The notes: generated by a model not told the origin, from the sequence alone. A DNA stretch of 5,029 nucleotides from Mxb001 sp046046455 (GCA_046046455.1 JBJOJS010000132.1:1-5029); one strand, 5' to 3'; numbered from the stretch's first letter, positions 1-5,029 are shown. Numbers and translations: made by a program.

Positions 1-202
1 TGACGCAGTCCTCGACGAAGCGGTGGCGGTGGCCGAGCGAATCGCAGGACTCTCGGAGCGCGCGGTCACCGACCTGCGCCGGATCATGACCACCGTGTCG
101 GTGGGAGACCTGGATGCCGCTATGTCCGCCGAAACGGACGCCACGGTGGCGGCATTCGATGATCCCGATGCCGCTCGACGCGTGCGCGACACTGCGCCCT
201 AG
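1..202 (+). CDS. Enoyl-CoA hydratase/isomerase family protein, C-terminal 66 residues (5' end outside window)
   Basis: The reading frame is open from the left edge (first full codon at base 2) to a TAG at 200-202. The visible residues look like the end of a crotonase-fold protein: a helix of the type DEAVAVAERIAGLSERAV, where family members carry the stretch following the active-site domain, then LRRIMTTVSVGDLDAAMSAE, which matches the usual 'K..l......l..al..E' trimerisation helices, and a tail AAFDDPDAARRVRD in place of the common 's.D..EG..AF..kR' ending. Crotonases hydrate or isomerise acyl-CoA double bonds in the cytoplasm. The catalytic glutamates and oxyanion hole lie upstream and cannot be checked, so the reaction is not assigned. 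The degenerate tail means it may be a non-canonical family member. Its stop codon interlocks with that of bioY on the opposite strand. Confidence 0.7.
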   Translation, partial: DAVLDEAVAVAERIAGLSERAVTDLRRIMTTVSVGDLDAAMSAETDATVAAFDDPDAARRVRDTAP

Positions 203-795
203 TCGAGCAGGCCGGCCTTGCGCAGCCCGGCCCACGTGAGGGGCAGCAGGCCCGCCGCGAGCGCGATCTTGACGACGTCGCCGATGAGGAACGGCGCGAC
301 GCCGAGCTGCAGTGCTGTCGCCCAGGTCGCATCGATGGCGTACTTGAGCCACGTGACGCCCACGGCGTAGATGACGAGGTTGCCGAGCACCATGAGCCCG
401 GCGGTGCGCCACACGGTGAGGGTGGCACCGTGCTCAGCGATGCGGCCCACGATGCCCGCGGCGATGATGAAGCCGAGGATGTAGCCGAAGCTCGGCATGG
501 CGAATCCCGACGAACCCTCGGCGAACCACGGCACGCCGGCGATGCCGGCGACGGCGTAGAGCGACATGGCCAGCACGCCGCGAATCGAGCCCAGGGCGGC
601 GCCAGCGAGCAGCACGGCGAAGGTCTGCAGGGTGAGGGGCACAGGCGTGAAGGGCAGCGGGATGGCCACCTGAGCTGCGAGTCCGACGAAGGCCGCGCCT
701 CCCAGGACCAGCACGGCCTGGCGGGCGAAGGATCGCGCCCCCTCCGCGCGGTCGGTCCAGACGTCAGCGAGGACGGCGGGCGTGGCGACGGCCAT
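199..795 (-). CDS. bioY: BioY, biotin-specific substrate-binding (S) subunit of an ECF transporter
   Basis: This is a 198-residue membrane protein, the usual BioY length, that binds biotin in the cytoplasmic membrane and normally delivers it with an EcfT (BioN) and EcfA (BioM) energising module. Family landmarks are clear: TPVPLTLQTFAVLLAG at about residues 50-65, G69..G73..M77.LY then GIAGVPWFA at 84-92, PSFGYILGF at 101-109, GNLVIYAVGVTWL at 138-150, and PFLIGDVVKIALA at 168-180. About six hydrophobic segments are seen (roughly 26-45, 54-71, 73-92, 102-120, 130-150, 165-187). The frame is open much further upstream, but ATG 793-795 is chosen because it has a good GGAGG six bases away and places the family homology at the right distance from the N-terminus. 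No bioM or bioN lies beside it: the neighbour downstream is convergent and the neighbour upstream divergent, so the gene is monocistronic here and must use modules encoded elsewhere or act alone. Confidence 0.95.
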   Translation of the reverse strand: MAVATPAVLADVWTDRAEGARSFARQAVLVLGGAAFVGLAAQVAIPLPFTPVPLTLQTFAVLLAGAALGSIRGVLAMSLYAVAGIAGVPWFAEGSSGFAMPSFGYILGFIIAAGIVGRIAEHGATLTVWRTAGLMVLGNLVIYAVGVTWLKYAIDATWATALQLGVAPFLIGDVVKIALAAGLLPLTWAGLRKAGLLD

Positions 796-801
796 GGGGT
801 A

Positions 802-806
802 CCTCC
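802..806 (-). promoter_or_regulatory. Ribosome binding site of bioY
   Basis: On the - strand the sequence GGAGGTACCCC precedes the ATG, giving a core GGAGG with six bases of spacing. This decides the start: the long upstream extension of the same frame has no comparable support and runs across the divergent control region into the DUF3145 gene. Confidence 0.8.
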
Positions 807-836
807 GGCTGGTGTGGGGCTCGACGGCGTGTCGTG

Positions 837-842
837 ACCCTA
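837..842 (-). promoter_or_regulatory. Possible -10 element for bioY (TAGGGT)
   Basis: On the - strand TAGGGT fits the actinobacterial TANNNT -10 pattern and would give a leader of roughly 35 bases before the bioY start codon. No good -35 hexamer stands 16-18 bases upstream (CCCTCG occupies the place), so this rests on the -10 match, its position, and its mirror symmetry with a TAGGGT on the other strand. Confidence 0.3.
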
Positions 843-873
843 TCCAATACGCGCATCGGCGAGGGGGACGGTC

Positions 874-879
874 TAGGGT
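874..879 (+). promoter_or_regulatory. Possible -10 element for the DUF3145 gene (TAGGGT)
   Basis: TAGGGT on the + strand faces the DUF3145 gene and would give a leader of a little over 100 bases. As with the bioY candidate there is no convincing -35 box. The two TAGGGT hexamers form a perfect 6-bp inverted pair separated by 31 bases, as expected for back-to-back promoters sharing a control region. Confidence 0.28.
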
Positions 880-888
880 GAGGTCACC
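877..888. promoter_or_regulatory. Inverted repeat GGTGA-GG-TCACC, possible operator
   Basis: Two perfect 5-bp arms separated by two bases overlap the + strand -10 candidate, where a bound regulator could block transcription. GGTCAC at 882-887 also pairs with GTGACC at 834-839, which overlaps the bioY -10 candidate, so each proposed promoter has a related half-site. It does not match the BioQ operator pattern I remember from Corynebacterium (TGAAC-N3-GTTAC), so no regulator is named. Arms this short can arise by chance in G+C-rich DNA. Confidence 0.25.
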
Positions 889-978
889 GTGAAGGGCGTA
901 GGCCCGTCGGGTCGGCCAAGCCGCCCCGGTCGGGCGGGTCCGGCTCCGGGTGAGGACGCAGGGGAAGGCGAACCTCAC

Positions 979-986
979 GAAGGAGG
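979..986 (+). promoter_or_regulatory. Ribosome binding site of the DUF3145 gene
   Basis: GAAGGAGG, a near-perfect Shine-Dalgarno sequence, ends six bases before the ATG at 993. It supports this start over the in-frame ATG three codons later and the methionine at residue 15. Confidence 0.85.
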
Positions 987-992
987 CCCGGC

Positions 993-1556
993 ATGTCAAC
1001 GATGCCACCATCTCGGGCGGCGACGCATCCCTCGATGCTGCCGCCCGCCCTGCCCGTGCCCGGTCGCGCCCGCGGCGTCGTCTTCCTGCACGCCGTGCCC
1101 CGCGCCCTGTGCCCCCACGTCGAGTGGGCGCTGAGCTCGATCGTGGACTCGGAGATCCGTCTCGATTGGCAGGCCCAGCCGGTCTCGCCCCCGCTGCTGC
1201 GCGCGGAGCTCCCGTGGGTGGGGCGTCCCGGACTCGGCTCACGATTCATGAGTGCGCTCAAGGCGATTCCCGATCTGGTGGCCGAGGTCACCGAGGATCC
1301 GTCGCCTGGCCGCGAGGGTGAGCGCTACGCGCTCACGCCGACACTCGGCCTGCACCGCGCGATCATCGGCGTACACGGCGACATCCTGGTGTCCGAGGAC
1401 CGGCTGCGCGCCGCTGTCGCCGGTGCTGAGGCGACAGGCGCCCAGCTCAAGGACGGCATCGCCTATCTGCTGGGCACTGCCTGGGATGCGGAGCTCGAGC
1501 CGTATCGCGCGGCAGGCGAGGACACTCCCGTGCGCGTTCTCCACCACGTGGTCTGA
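993..1556 (+). CDS. DUF3145 family protein, function unknown
   Basis: This 187-residue soluble protein matches what I remember of the actinobacterial DUF3145 family almost throughout: RGVVFLHAVPRALCPHVEWA at 27-46, LDWQAQP at 57-63, RAELPW at 70-75, EVTEDPSPGREGERY at 98-112, TPTLGLHRA at 115-123, GVHGDILVSEDRLRAA at 126-141, LLGTAWDAELEPYR at 159-172, and HHVV at the C-terminus. The first 25 or so residues are a Pro/Ala-rich extension that is probably not part of the fold. No signal peptide or membrane segment is seen, so it should be cytoplasmic. Its biochemical role is not established as far as I know. Recurrent association with fatty-acid synthase genes in Actinobacteria (from memory), and here with bioY and a carboxyltransferase, suggests a link to lipid synthesis, which is inference. 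It is divergent from bioY and convergent with the nuclease gene. Confidence 0.93.
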   Translation: MSTMPPSRAATHPSMLPPALPVPGRARGVVFLHAVPRALCPHVEWALSSIVDSEIRLDWQAQPVSPPLLRAELPWVGRPGLGSRFMSALKAIPDLVAEVTEDPSPGREGERYALTPTLGLHRAIIGVHGDILVSEDRLRAAVAGAEATGAQLKDGIAYLLGTAWDAELEPYRAAGEDTPVRVLHHVV

Positions 1557-1581
1557 GTCGACCGGCTCGTTCGTGCGGTCT

Positions 1582-1590
1582 CACGACCTG
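1582..1590 (-). repeat. Inverted copy of CAGGTCGTG
   Basis: CACGACCTG here is the exact reverse complement of CAGGTCGTG at 1669-1677, giving 9-bp arms 78 bases apart in the convergent gap after the DUF3145 gene. The same word recurs at 2849-2857 on the far side of the nuclease gene. The loop is too long for an intrinsic terminator, and I find no stem plus T-run terminator anywhere in 1557-1706. Confidence 0.4.
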
Positions 1591-1666
1591 GGTGACTCAC
1601 GTCGTCGGACAACGTGCTCGTTCGCCGGGCTATGCCGACCTGAAGTGACACATAGACCCTTCAGTC

Positions 1667-1677
1667 AGCAGGTCGTG
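1667..1677 (+). repeat. Left copy of an 11-bp direct repeat flanking the nuclease gene (AGCAGGTCGTG)
   Basis: AGCAGGTCGTG occurs here and again at 2847-2857 in the same orientation, bracketing the lower-G+C nuclease gene at 1707-2729. The identity stops sharply on both sides. It could be an old target-site or attachment duplication, or chance. Confidence 0.4.
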
Positions 1678-1706
1678 CCCGGCGAGGTCCAGATCGTCCG
1701 CCGCCT

Positions 1707-2729
1707 TCACCCTGAAGTGCCGGTGAGCGCTTCGAGCACTCTCGCGGCCACCTGCGTCGGCCGTCGGCGGATGTCTGCCGTCGTCCACCGGACGACCCGG
1801 GAACCTGCGCGTTCCAACGCCTCCTGCCGGAGCTTCTCCCGGTAGAGGACCGTCGGGTCGGCGTACTTCACCAGCCCGTCGCACTCACCGACCACGCGAC
1901 CGTCGTCCCAAGCCATGTCCACCCAGTAGACACGACCGTCGGCACCTTCGATCGGATAGCCGCATTGGGGTGTGGGCACGCCCAACTCCAGCAATGCACC
2001 GCGCGACTCCGATTCCAGCGGTGACTCCGCAGCGGGGTCGGCCAAGGCAAGAGCTCGGGCGGCGTTGCGAGTCCCGGACCAGCGTTGCATGCCGATGAGT
2101 GTCCCTTCGACGTCCAGGCGTGCCGCCTGGATCAGGGCTGGATCGTGCACGGCGAGACGGAGGGGAATTGAGTTGGCACTCGCCTGGTCGATGTACCGGC
2201 GTAGGACCGCGTCCATGCAGATCAGTGCCTCAGGGAGGGACGTAATGCGAGCGATGTCGATCGCTGTCCGAGCCGGGGTCGTGACGGGTACGCCATCTCG
2301 CATCGTCAGATGATGAGCAGGGAGCGCGGCAGAGTGGATCGTCACACCGCTCACGGTGCGAGGTCTGCCACCAGGCTGGGTCGCGTGAGCACGAAGCAGG
2401 CCACTATTGGGCACAGGTAGTGTGAGCATCAGTGCTGCGGACGTCACGGAGACACCACTACCGGGCAGAGCGAGCACGGCCGCGCATGCCAGACCTACGG
2501 ACCGCTGCGCCTGCTCCTCCCAGGAGTGTCGACCCGGCTCAGCCCCGAAGGTTGGAGACACGAGGTAGATCCCCCGGCGCACCCTCGTGATGGCACCGGC
2601 CATAGCGGCGCGGTGCACTTGGTCTCGCGTGGCTCCGGTACGGACTGCGTCGTGAAGCGAGAACGGTGCCGGACCGAACACGCGGGCGAGGAGAGCAGCG
2701 GTCTCCGGCACTAATGAGCGACGAGTCAT
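1707..2729 (-). CDS. AbiEi-antitoxin-like winged helix fused to a DUF559/Vsr-like PD-(D/E)XK nuclease domain
   Basis: A 340-residue protein with two recognisable parts. Residues about 1-60 (AALLARVFGPAPFSLHDA... ITRVRRGIYLV at 47-57) form the winged helix found at the N-terminus of AbiEi-type antitoxins. The region 93-176, with VTSAALML and VTTPARTAIDIA, continues the AbiEi-like core. Residues about 235-325 look like a DUF559 nuclease: ESPLESE at 235-241, D271 in VDMAWDD, GECDGLVKY at 281-289 giving E282, D284 and K288, then LYREKLRQEALERAGSRVVR at 295-314. The putative PD-(D/E)XK residues are therefore present, so an active DNase is plausible, though substrate and targeting are unknown. AAGGTGG stands four bases before the ATG. 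No AbiEii nucleotidyltransferase toxin gene is next to it. G+C is about 57-63% in three rows I counted, against 72-73% in bioY and the carboxyltransferase, which suggests transfer. Possible roles are defence, a mobile-element accessory, or a regulator. Confidence 0.85.
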   Translation of the reverse strand: MTRRSLVPETAALLARVFGPAPFSLHDAVRTGATRDQVHRAAMAGAITRVRRGIYLVSPTFGAEPGRHSWEEQAQRSVGLACAAVLALPGSGVSVTSAALMLTLPVPNSGLLRAHATQPGGRPRTVSGVTIHSAALPAHHLTMRDGVPVTTPARTAIDIARITSLPEALICMDAVLRRYIDQASANSIPLRLAVHDPALIQAARLDVEGTLIGMQRWSGTRNAARALALADPAAESPLESESRGALLELGVPTPQCGYPIEGADGRVYWVDMAWDDGRVVGECDGLVKYADPTVLYREKLRQEALERAGSRVVRWTTADIRRRPTQVAARVLEALTGTSG

Positions 2730-2733
2730 GGAG

Positions 2734-2740
2734 CCACCTT
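2734..2740 (-). promoter_or_regulatory. Ribosome binding site of the AbiEi-nuclease gene
   Basis: AAGGTGG on the - strand lies four bases before the ATG at 2727-2729. It supports that codon as the start and agrees with the winged-helix homology beginning in the first twenty residues. Confidence 0.55.
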
Positions 2741-2803
2741 GGGCCCAGCCGCACCGTCAGGCGCGGCGTCATCCACAGCCGGCGGATCGCGGCATGTGTC
2801 TTC

Positions 2804-2818
2804 GCCGGTTTATCCGGC
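2804..2818. repeat. Small inverted repeat GCCGG-TTTAT-CCGGC
   Basis: Perfect 5-bp arms around a five-base A/T loop lie 75 bases upstream of the nuclease gene, in the 212-bp gap before it. There is no T-run, so it is a poor terminator for the methyltransferase gene. It could be an operator or a short hairpin in a leader. The rest of 2730-2941 shows no -10-like TANNNT on the - strand and no credible gene. Confidence 0.3.
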
Positions 2819-2846
2819 CGACGGGCGGGGCATAGTGCAGCCGATG

Positions 2847-2857
2847 AGCAGGTCGTG
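2847..2857 (+). repeat. Right copy of the 11-bp direct repeat flanking the nuclease gene
   Basis: AGCAGGTCGTG is identical to 1667-1677. Eight bases on, CTTCAGGTC at 2865-2873 is the exact reverse complement of GACCTGAAG at 1637-1645, so this gap shares two words with the gap at the other end of the nuclease gene, but in different relative orientation and order. Confidence 0.4.
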
Positions 2858-2941
2858 GGAGTTCCTTCAGGTCAGGCGATGTTCGTGGGATCTGCCACCG
2901 AAGAGAGGGGGCGAGTCAGGAAATGAAGGCTCGAGCGGCCC

Positions 2942-3820
2942 CTAGGCGAGCGCGTCGCGCATGGCTGCGATGTGCGTAGGGGTCGAACCGCAGCAGGCGC
3001 CGATGACGGTGAAGCCGAGATCCCGCATCTCCACGGCGTAGACCGCCATCTCCTCGGGCGTGCCATCGAAGACGAAGGTGTCGCCCTGGAGCTTGGGGAG
3101 CCCGGCGTTGGACTGCACCATCAGGCGCACGCGGCCGGCGCCGGCCTCGGCAAGCTGGGCCGCGATGATGCGCATTTCATCGAGTCCGCGACCGCAGTTA
3201 GCGCCGACGACGTCGACGCCCATGTCGGAGATGGCCTGCACGGCCATGGCGGGGGAGACGCCCATCATCGTGCGGAGGTTGGTGTCGAAACTCAGGGTGG
3301 CGAACACGGGCAGACCCGGCGCCTCCTTCCGCGCAGCGGTGACGGCAGCCTCCACCTCGGTCAGGTCGCTCATCGTCTCGATGAGAATGCCGTCGACGCC
3401 ACCGGCGACGAGACCGCGGATCTGCTCACCGAAGATCTCTGCCGCGGAGTCGACGGTGAGCTCGCCCATCGGCTCCATGAGTTCACCGGATGGGCCGATG
3501 TCGCCGAGCACGAAGGTGCCGGGATGGCGATCCGCGACGCGACGCGCGAGCTCTGCGGCAGCCTGGTTGAGCTCCTCGACGCGATCCTCGAGCGAGTGCA
3601 TCTGCAGGCGCGCGCGTGTGCCGCCGAAGGTGTTGGTGGTGAGCAGGCGCGAGCCGGACGCCGCGTAGCCCTCGAGCACTCCCTCGACCACATCGGCATG
3701 CTCGACGTTCCACAGCTCGGGGGCACCGCCCTCGTTGTTGCCCAGGTCCTGGAGCATCGTGCCCATCGCACCGTCGCCGAGCAAGGGGCCGTTGTCCAGG
3801 GCATCGAGGAGTGCGCTCAT
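2942..3820 (-). CDS. Stand-alone homocysteine S-methyltransferase domain protein
   Basis: A 292-residue cytoplasmic TIM-barrel protein of the homocysteine methyltransferase family (Pfam S-methyl_trans), which moves a methyl group to homocysteine or a related thiol. Seen in order: GDGAMGT at 15-21, PELWNVEHADVV at 34-45, TNTFGG at 62-67, GDIGPSGELMEP at 106-117, IETMSDLTE at 147-155, ATLSFD at 174-179, GANCG with C209, QSNAGLPK at 226-233, and GACCG with C276 and C277. These three cysteines are the zinc ligands that activate the thiol, so the enzyme looks intact. It resembles the N-terminal module of MetH but lacks the folate, cobalamin and reactivation modules. The methyl donor (S-methylmethionine, betaine, a corrinoid protein or other) cannot be told, so no symbol is given. 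The start is fixed by an in-frame TGA four codons upstream. There is no clear Shine-Dalgarno sequence. It follows the carboxyltransferase gene by 67 bases on the same strand and may be co-transcribed with it. Confidence 0.9.
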   Translation of the reverse strand: MSALLDALDNGPLLGDGAMGTMLQDLGNNEGGAPELWNVEHADVVEGVLEGYAASGSRLLTTNTFGGTRARLQMHSLEDRVEELNQAAAELARRVADRHPGTFVLGDIGPSGELMEPMGELTVDSAAEIFGEQIRGLVAGGVDGILIETMSDLTEVEAAVTAARKEAPGLPVFATLSFDTNLRTMMGVSPAMAVQAISDMGVDVVGANCGRGLDEMRIIAAQLAEAGAGRVRLMVQSNAGLPKLQGDTFVFDGTPEEMAVYAVEMRDLGFTVIGACCGSTPTHIAAMRDALA

Positions 3821-3887
3821 GGCCGTATCCCATCACAGGACTGCGGAGAGGTCGCGCAATGTCGGCCTCGCGGTGACGGATGTGGCG

Positions 3888-5029
3888 CTAGAGGGGGATG
3901 TTGCCGTGCGCGCCGCGGATACCCGGGGTGTCGAGCAGAGCGCGCGCCACGGTGGTGCGGGTGCGGTCGGGCTCGAGCACCTCATCGACGACACCGAGCT
4001 CGACGGCACGCGCGATGCCGCCCGAGATGATGTCGTGCTCCGCGGCGAGCTCGAGTTCGAGCTGCGCGCGGGCCTCCTCATCGGTCGCCTCAGCCAGCCG
4101 TCGCCGGTGGAGCACCCGCACCGCAGCGACGGATCCCATGACGGCCACCTCGGCACCGGGCCAGGCGTAGACACGTGTCGCGCCCAGGGAAGCGGAATTC
4201 ATGGCGACGAAGGCACCGCCGTAGGCCTTGCGCGTCACCACGGTGACGCGGGGTACGACGCACTCGGCGAAGGCGTGGAGGAGCTTGGCTCCGCGTCGGA
4301 CGACCCCGTCCCACTCCTGGCCGACGCCGGGGAGGTAGCCCGGCACGTCGACGAGTACGACGAGGGGCACGGCGAAGGCATCGCACATGCGCACGAAGCG
4401 GGCGGCCTTCTCCGCGCTGGTGGAGTCCAGGCAGCCGCCGAGGCGCAGGGGATTATTGGCGACCACACCGACCGTGCGGCCACCGAGACGACCCAGTGCG
4501 ACCACGACGTTGGGGGCCCATTTCGCGTGCAGCTCGACCATCGAGCCCTCGTCGAGGAAGCGCTCGACCAGGGGGTGCACGTCGTAGGCGCGCTTGGACG
4601 ACTCGGGCAGGAGACTGCCCAGATCGGGATCATCGATCGCGTCCATGTCGAGCGAACCCTGACGGCCGAGCAGATGGGCGAGACGACGTCCCTCGTCGAG
4701 CGCCTCGGCCTCGGTGTCGGAGACGAGGTGGACGACGCCGCTGCGCCGGCCATGCGGATCGGGACCGCCCAGGCGCTCCATATCGACCTGCTCGCCTGTG
4801 ACGGAGCGGATGACCTCGGGGCCGGTGACGAAGATCCGCCCCTCGGGCCCGAGGATCACGATGTCGGTCAGCGCGGGACCATACGCCGCGCCTCCGGCCG
4901 CGGGGCCGAGCACGATCGAGATCTGCGGCACCTTGCCCGAGATACGCGTCATGGCGGCGAAGACACGGCCGACACCGTCGAGGCTCGCGACGCCCTCGCG
5001 CAGTCGCGCGCCTCCGGAGTGCCAGATGC
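3888..5029 (-). CDS. Acyl-CoA (probably acetyl-CoA) carboxylase carboxyltransferase beta subunit, AccD6-like; 5' end outside window
   Basis: The frame is open from the right edge (first full codon 5025-5027) to a TAG at 3888-3890, giving 379 residues. Compared with AccD6 of Mycobacterium tuberculosis (about 473 residues, from memory), roughly the first 95 are missing. The enzyme carries carboxyl from biotin to an acyl-CoA in the cytoplasm, making malonyl-CoA if the substrate is acetyl-CoA. Counting from the first visible residue: IWHSGGARL at 1-9, the first oxyanion loop GPAAGGAAYGPALTD at 41-55, FVTGPEVIRSVTGE at 66-79, LPESSKRAYDV at 140-150, NNPLRLGGCLDS at 191-202, DVPGYLPG at 227-234, VVRRGAKLLHAF at 242-253, the second oxyanion loop RKAYGGAF at 266-273, and the family ending HGNIPL. 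V274 lies where the acyl-CoA specificity residue is expected, and a hydrophobic residue there suits acetyl-CoA. An ATG at 4952 is internal, not the start. The biotinylated alpha partner is not in the window. Confidence 0.93.
   Translation of the reverse strand, partial: IWHSGGARLREGVASLDGVGRVFAAMTRISGKVPQISIVLGPAAGGAAYGPALTDIVILGPEGRIFVTGPEVIRSVTGEQVDMERLGGPDPHGRRSGVVHLVSDTEAEALDEGRRLAHLLGRQGSLDMDAIDDPDLGSLLPESSKRAYDVHPLVERFLDEGSMVELHAKWAPNVVVALGRLGGRTVGVVANNPLRLGGCLDSTSAEKAARFVRMCDAFAVPLVVLVDVPGYLPGVGQEWDGVVRRGAKLLHAFAECVVPRVTVVTRKAYGGAFVAMNSASLGATRVYAWPGAEVAVMGSVAAVRVLHRRRLAEATDEEARAQLELELAAEHDIISGGIARAVELGVVDEVLEPDRTRTTVARALLDTPGIRGAHGNIPL

Noticed and set aside
959..977. DtxR/IdeR-like iron box just upstream of the DUF3145 ribosome binding site
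   Set aside because: Only one half (AACCTCA against AACCTAA) is good; overall about 12 of 19 positions match the consensus I remember, and it lies far downstream of the candidate promoter.
796..1242. N-terminal extension of the bioY frame by about 149 residues
   Set aside because: It is Arg/Pro/Gly-rich, unlike any BioY N-terminus, runs antisense through the start of the DUF3145 gene, and ignores the strong ribosome binding site before the ATG at 793-795.
1557..1706. Bidirectional terminator or transposase remnant in the convergent gap
   Set aside because: Inverted words such as CTGAAG (1640-1645) and CTTCAG (1659-1664) have short arms, a 13-base loop and no T-run. The translated frames do not resemble any transposase I can recognise.
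2769..2777. TCATCCACA, one mismatch from a DnaA box
   Set aside because: It is a single imperfect copy with no cluster, no A+T-rich unwinding region and no replication genes nearby.
2666..2945. Two short + strand open frames in the gap between the nuclease and methyltransferase genes
   Set aside because: They start inside or antisense to the nuclease gene, have no convincing ribosome binding site, and show no recognisable domain.
3821..3887. Promoter for the methyltransferase gene (TTGCGC plus GATAC-like bases)
   Set aside because: The spacing between the two elements is too long, and the -10-like bases sit only a few bases before the start codon.
2972..4030. 352-codon open frame on the + strand opposite the methyltransferase
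   Set aside because: It is antisense to a clear homocysteine methyltransferase. Its translation is His/Arg/Gly-rich low-complexity text typical of G+C-rich shadow frames.

Overview
The window looks like chromosomal DNA of a high-G+C actinobacterium. G+C is about 72-73% in rows I counted by hand within bioY and the carboxyltransferase. Two proteins point the same way: a DUF3145 family member, which I know only from Actinobacteria, and a carboxyltransferase whose sequence closely follows the mycobacterial AccD6 type. A member of the Micrococcales or a related group is my best guess, but nothing here fixes the genus.

Layout from left to right: (a) the 3' end of an enoyl-CoA hydratase/isomerase-like gene on the + strand; (b) bioY, the biotin-binding membrane subunit of an ECF transporter, on the - strand, whose stop codon interlocks with that of the hydratase gene; (c) a divergent control region of about 197 bp; (d) a DUF3145 gene on the + strand; (e) a convergent gap of about 150 bp; (f) a 340-residue protein on the - strand joining an AbiEi-antitoxin-like winged helix to a DUF559/Vsr-like PD-(D/E)XK nuclease domain, in DNA of clearly lower G+C; (g) a 212-bp gap carrying short repeats shared with gap (e); (h) a stand-alone homocysteine S-methyltransferase domain protein on the - strand; (i) the 3' four-fifths or so of an acyl-CoA (probably acetyl-CoA) carboxylase carboxyltransferase on the - strand, running off the right edge.

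The common theme is acyl-CoA and biotin metabolism. The carboxyltransferase supplies malonyl-CoA together with a biotinylated partner encoded elsewhere, BioY brings in biotin, and the hydratase homologue acts on acyl-CoAs. From memory, DUF3145 genes often sit beside the type II fatty-acid synthase genes of Actinobacteria, so its presence here fits. The nuclease gene interrupts this neighbourhood and is the best candidate for an acquired accessory gene. I see no CRISPR array, tRNA, rRNA, transposase, or complete multi-gene defence system. The most interesting items are the unexplained DUF3145/bioY divergon, the partnerless AbiEi-nuclease fusion with repeat words on both sides, and the interlocked stop codons.
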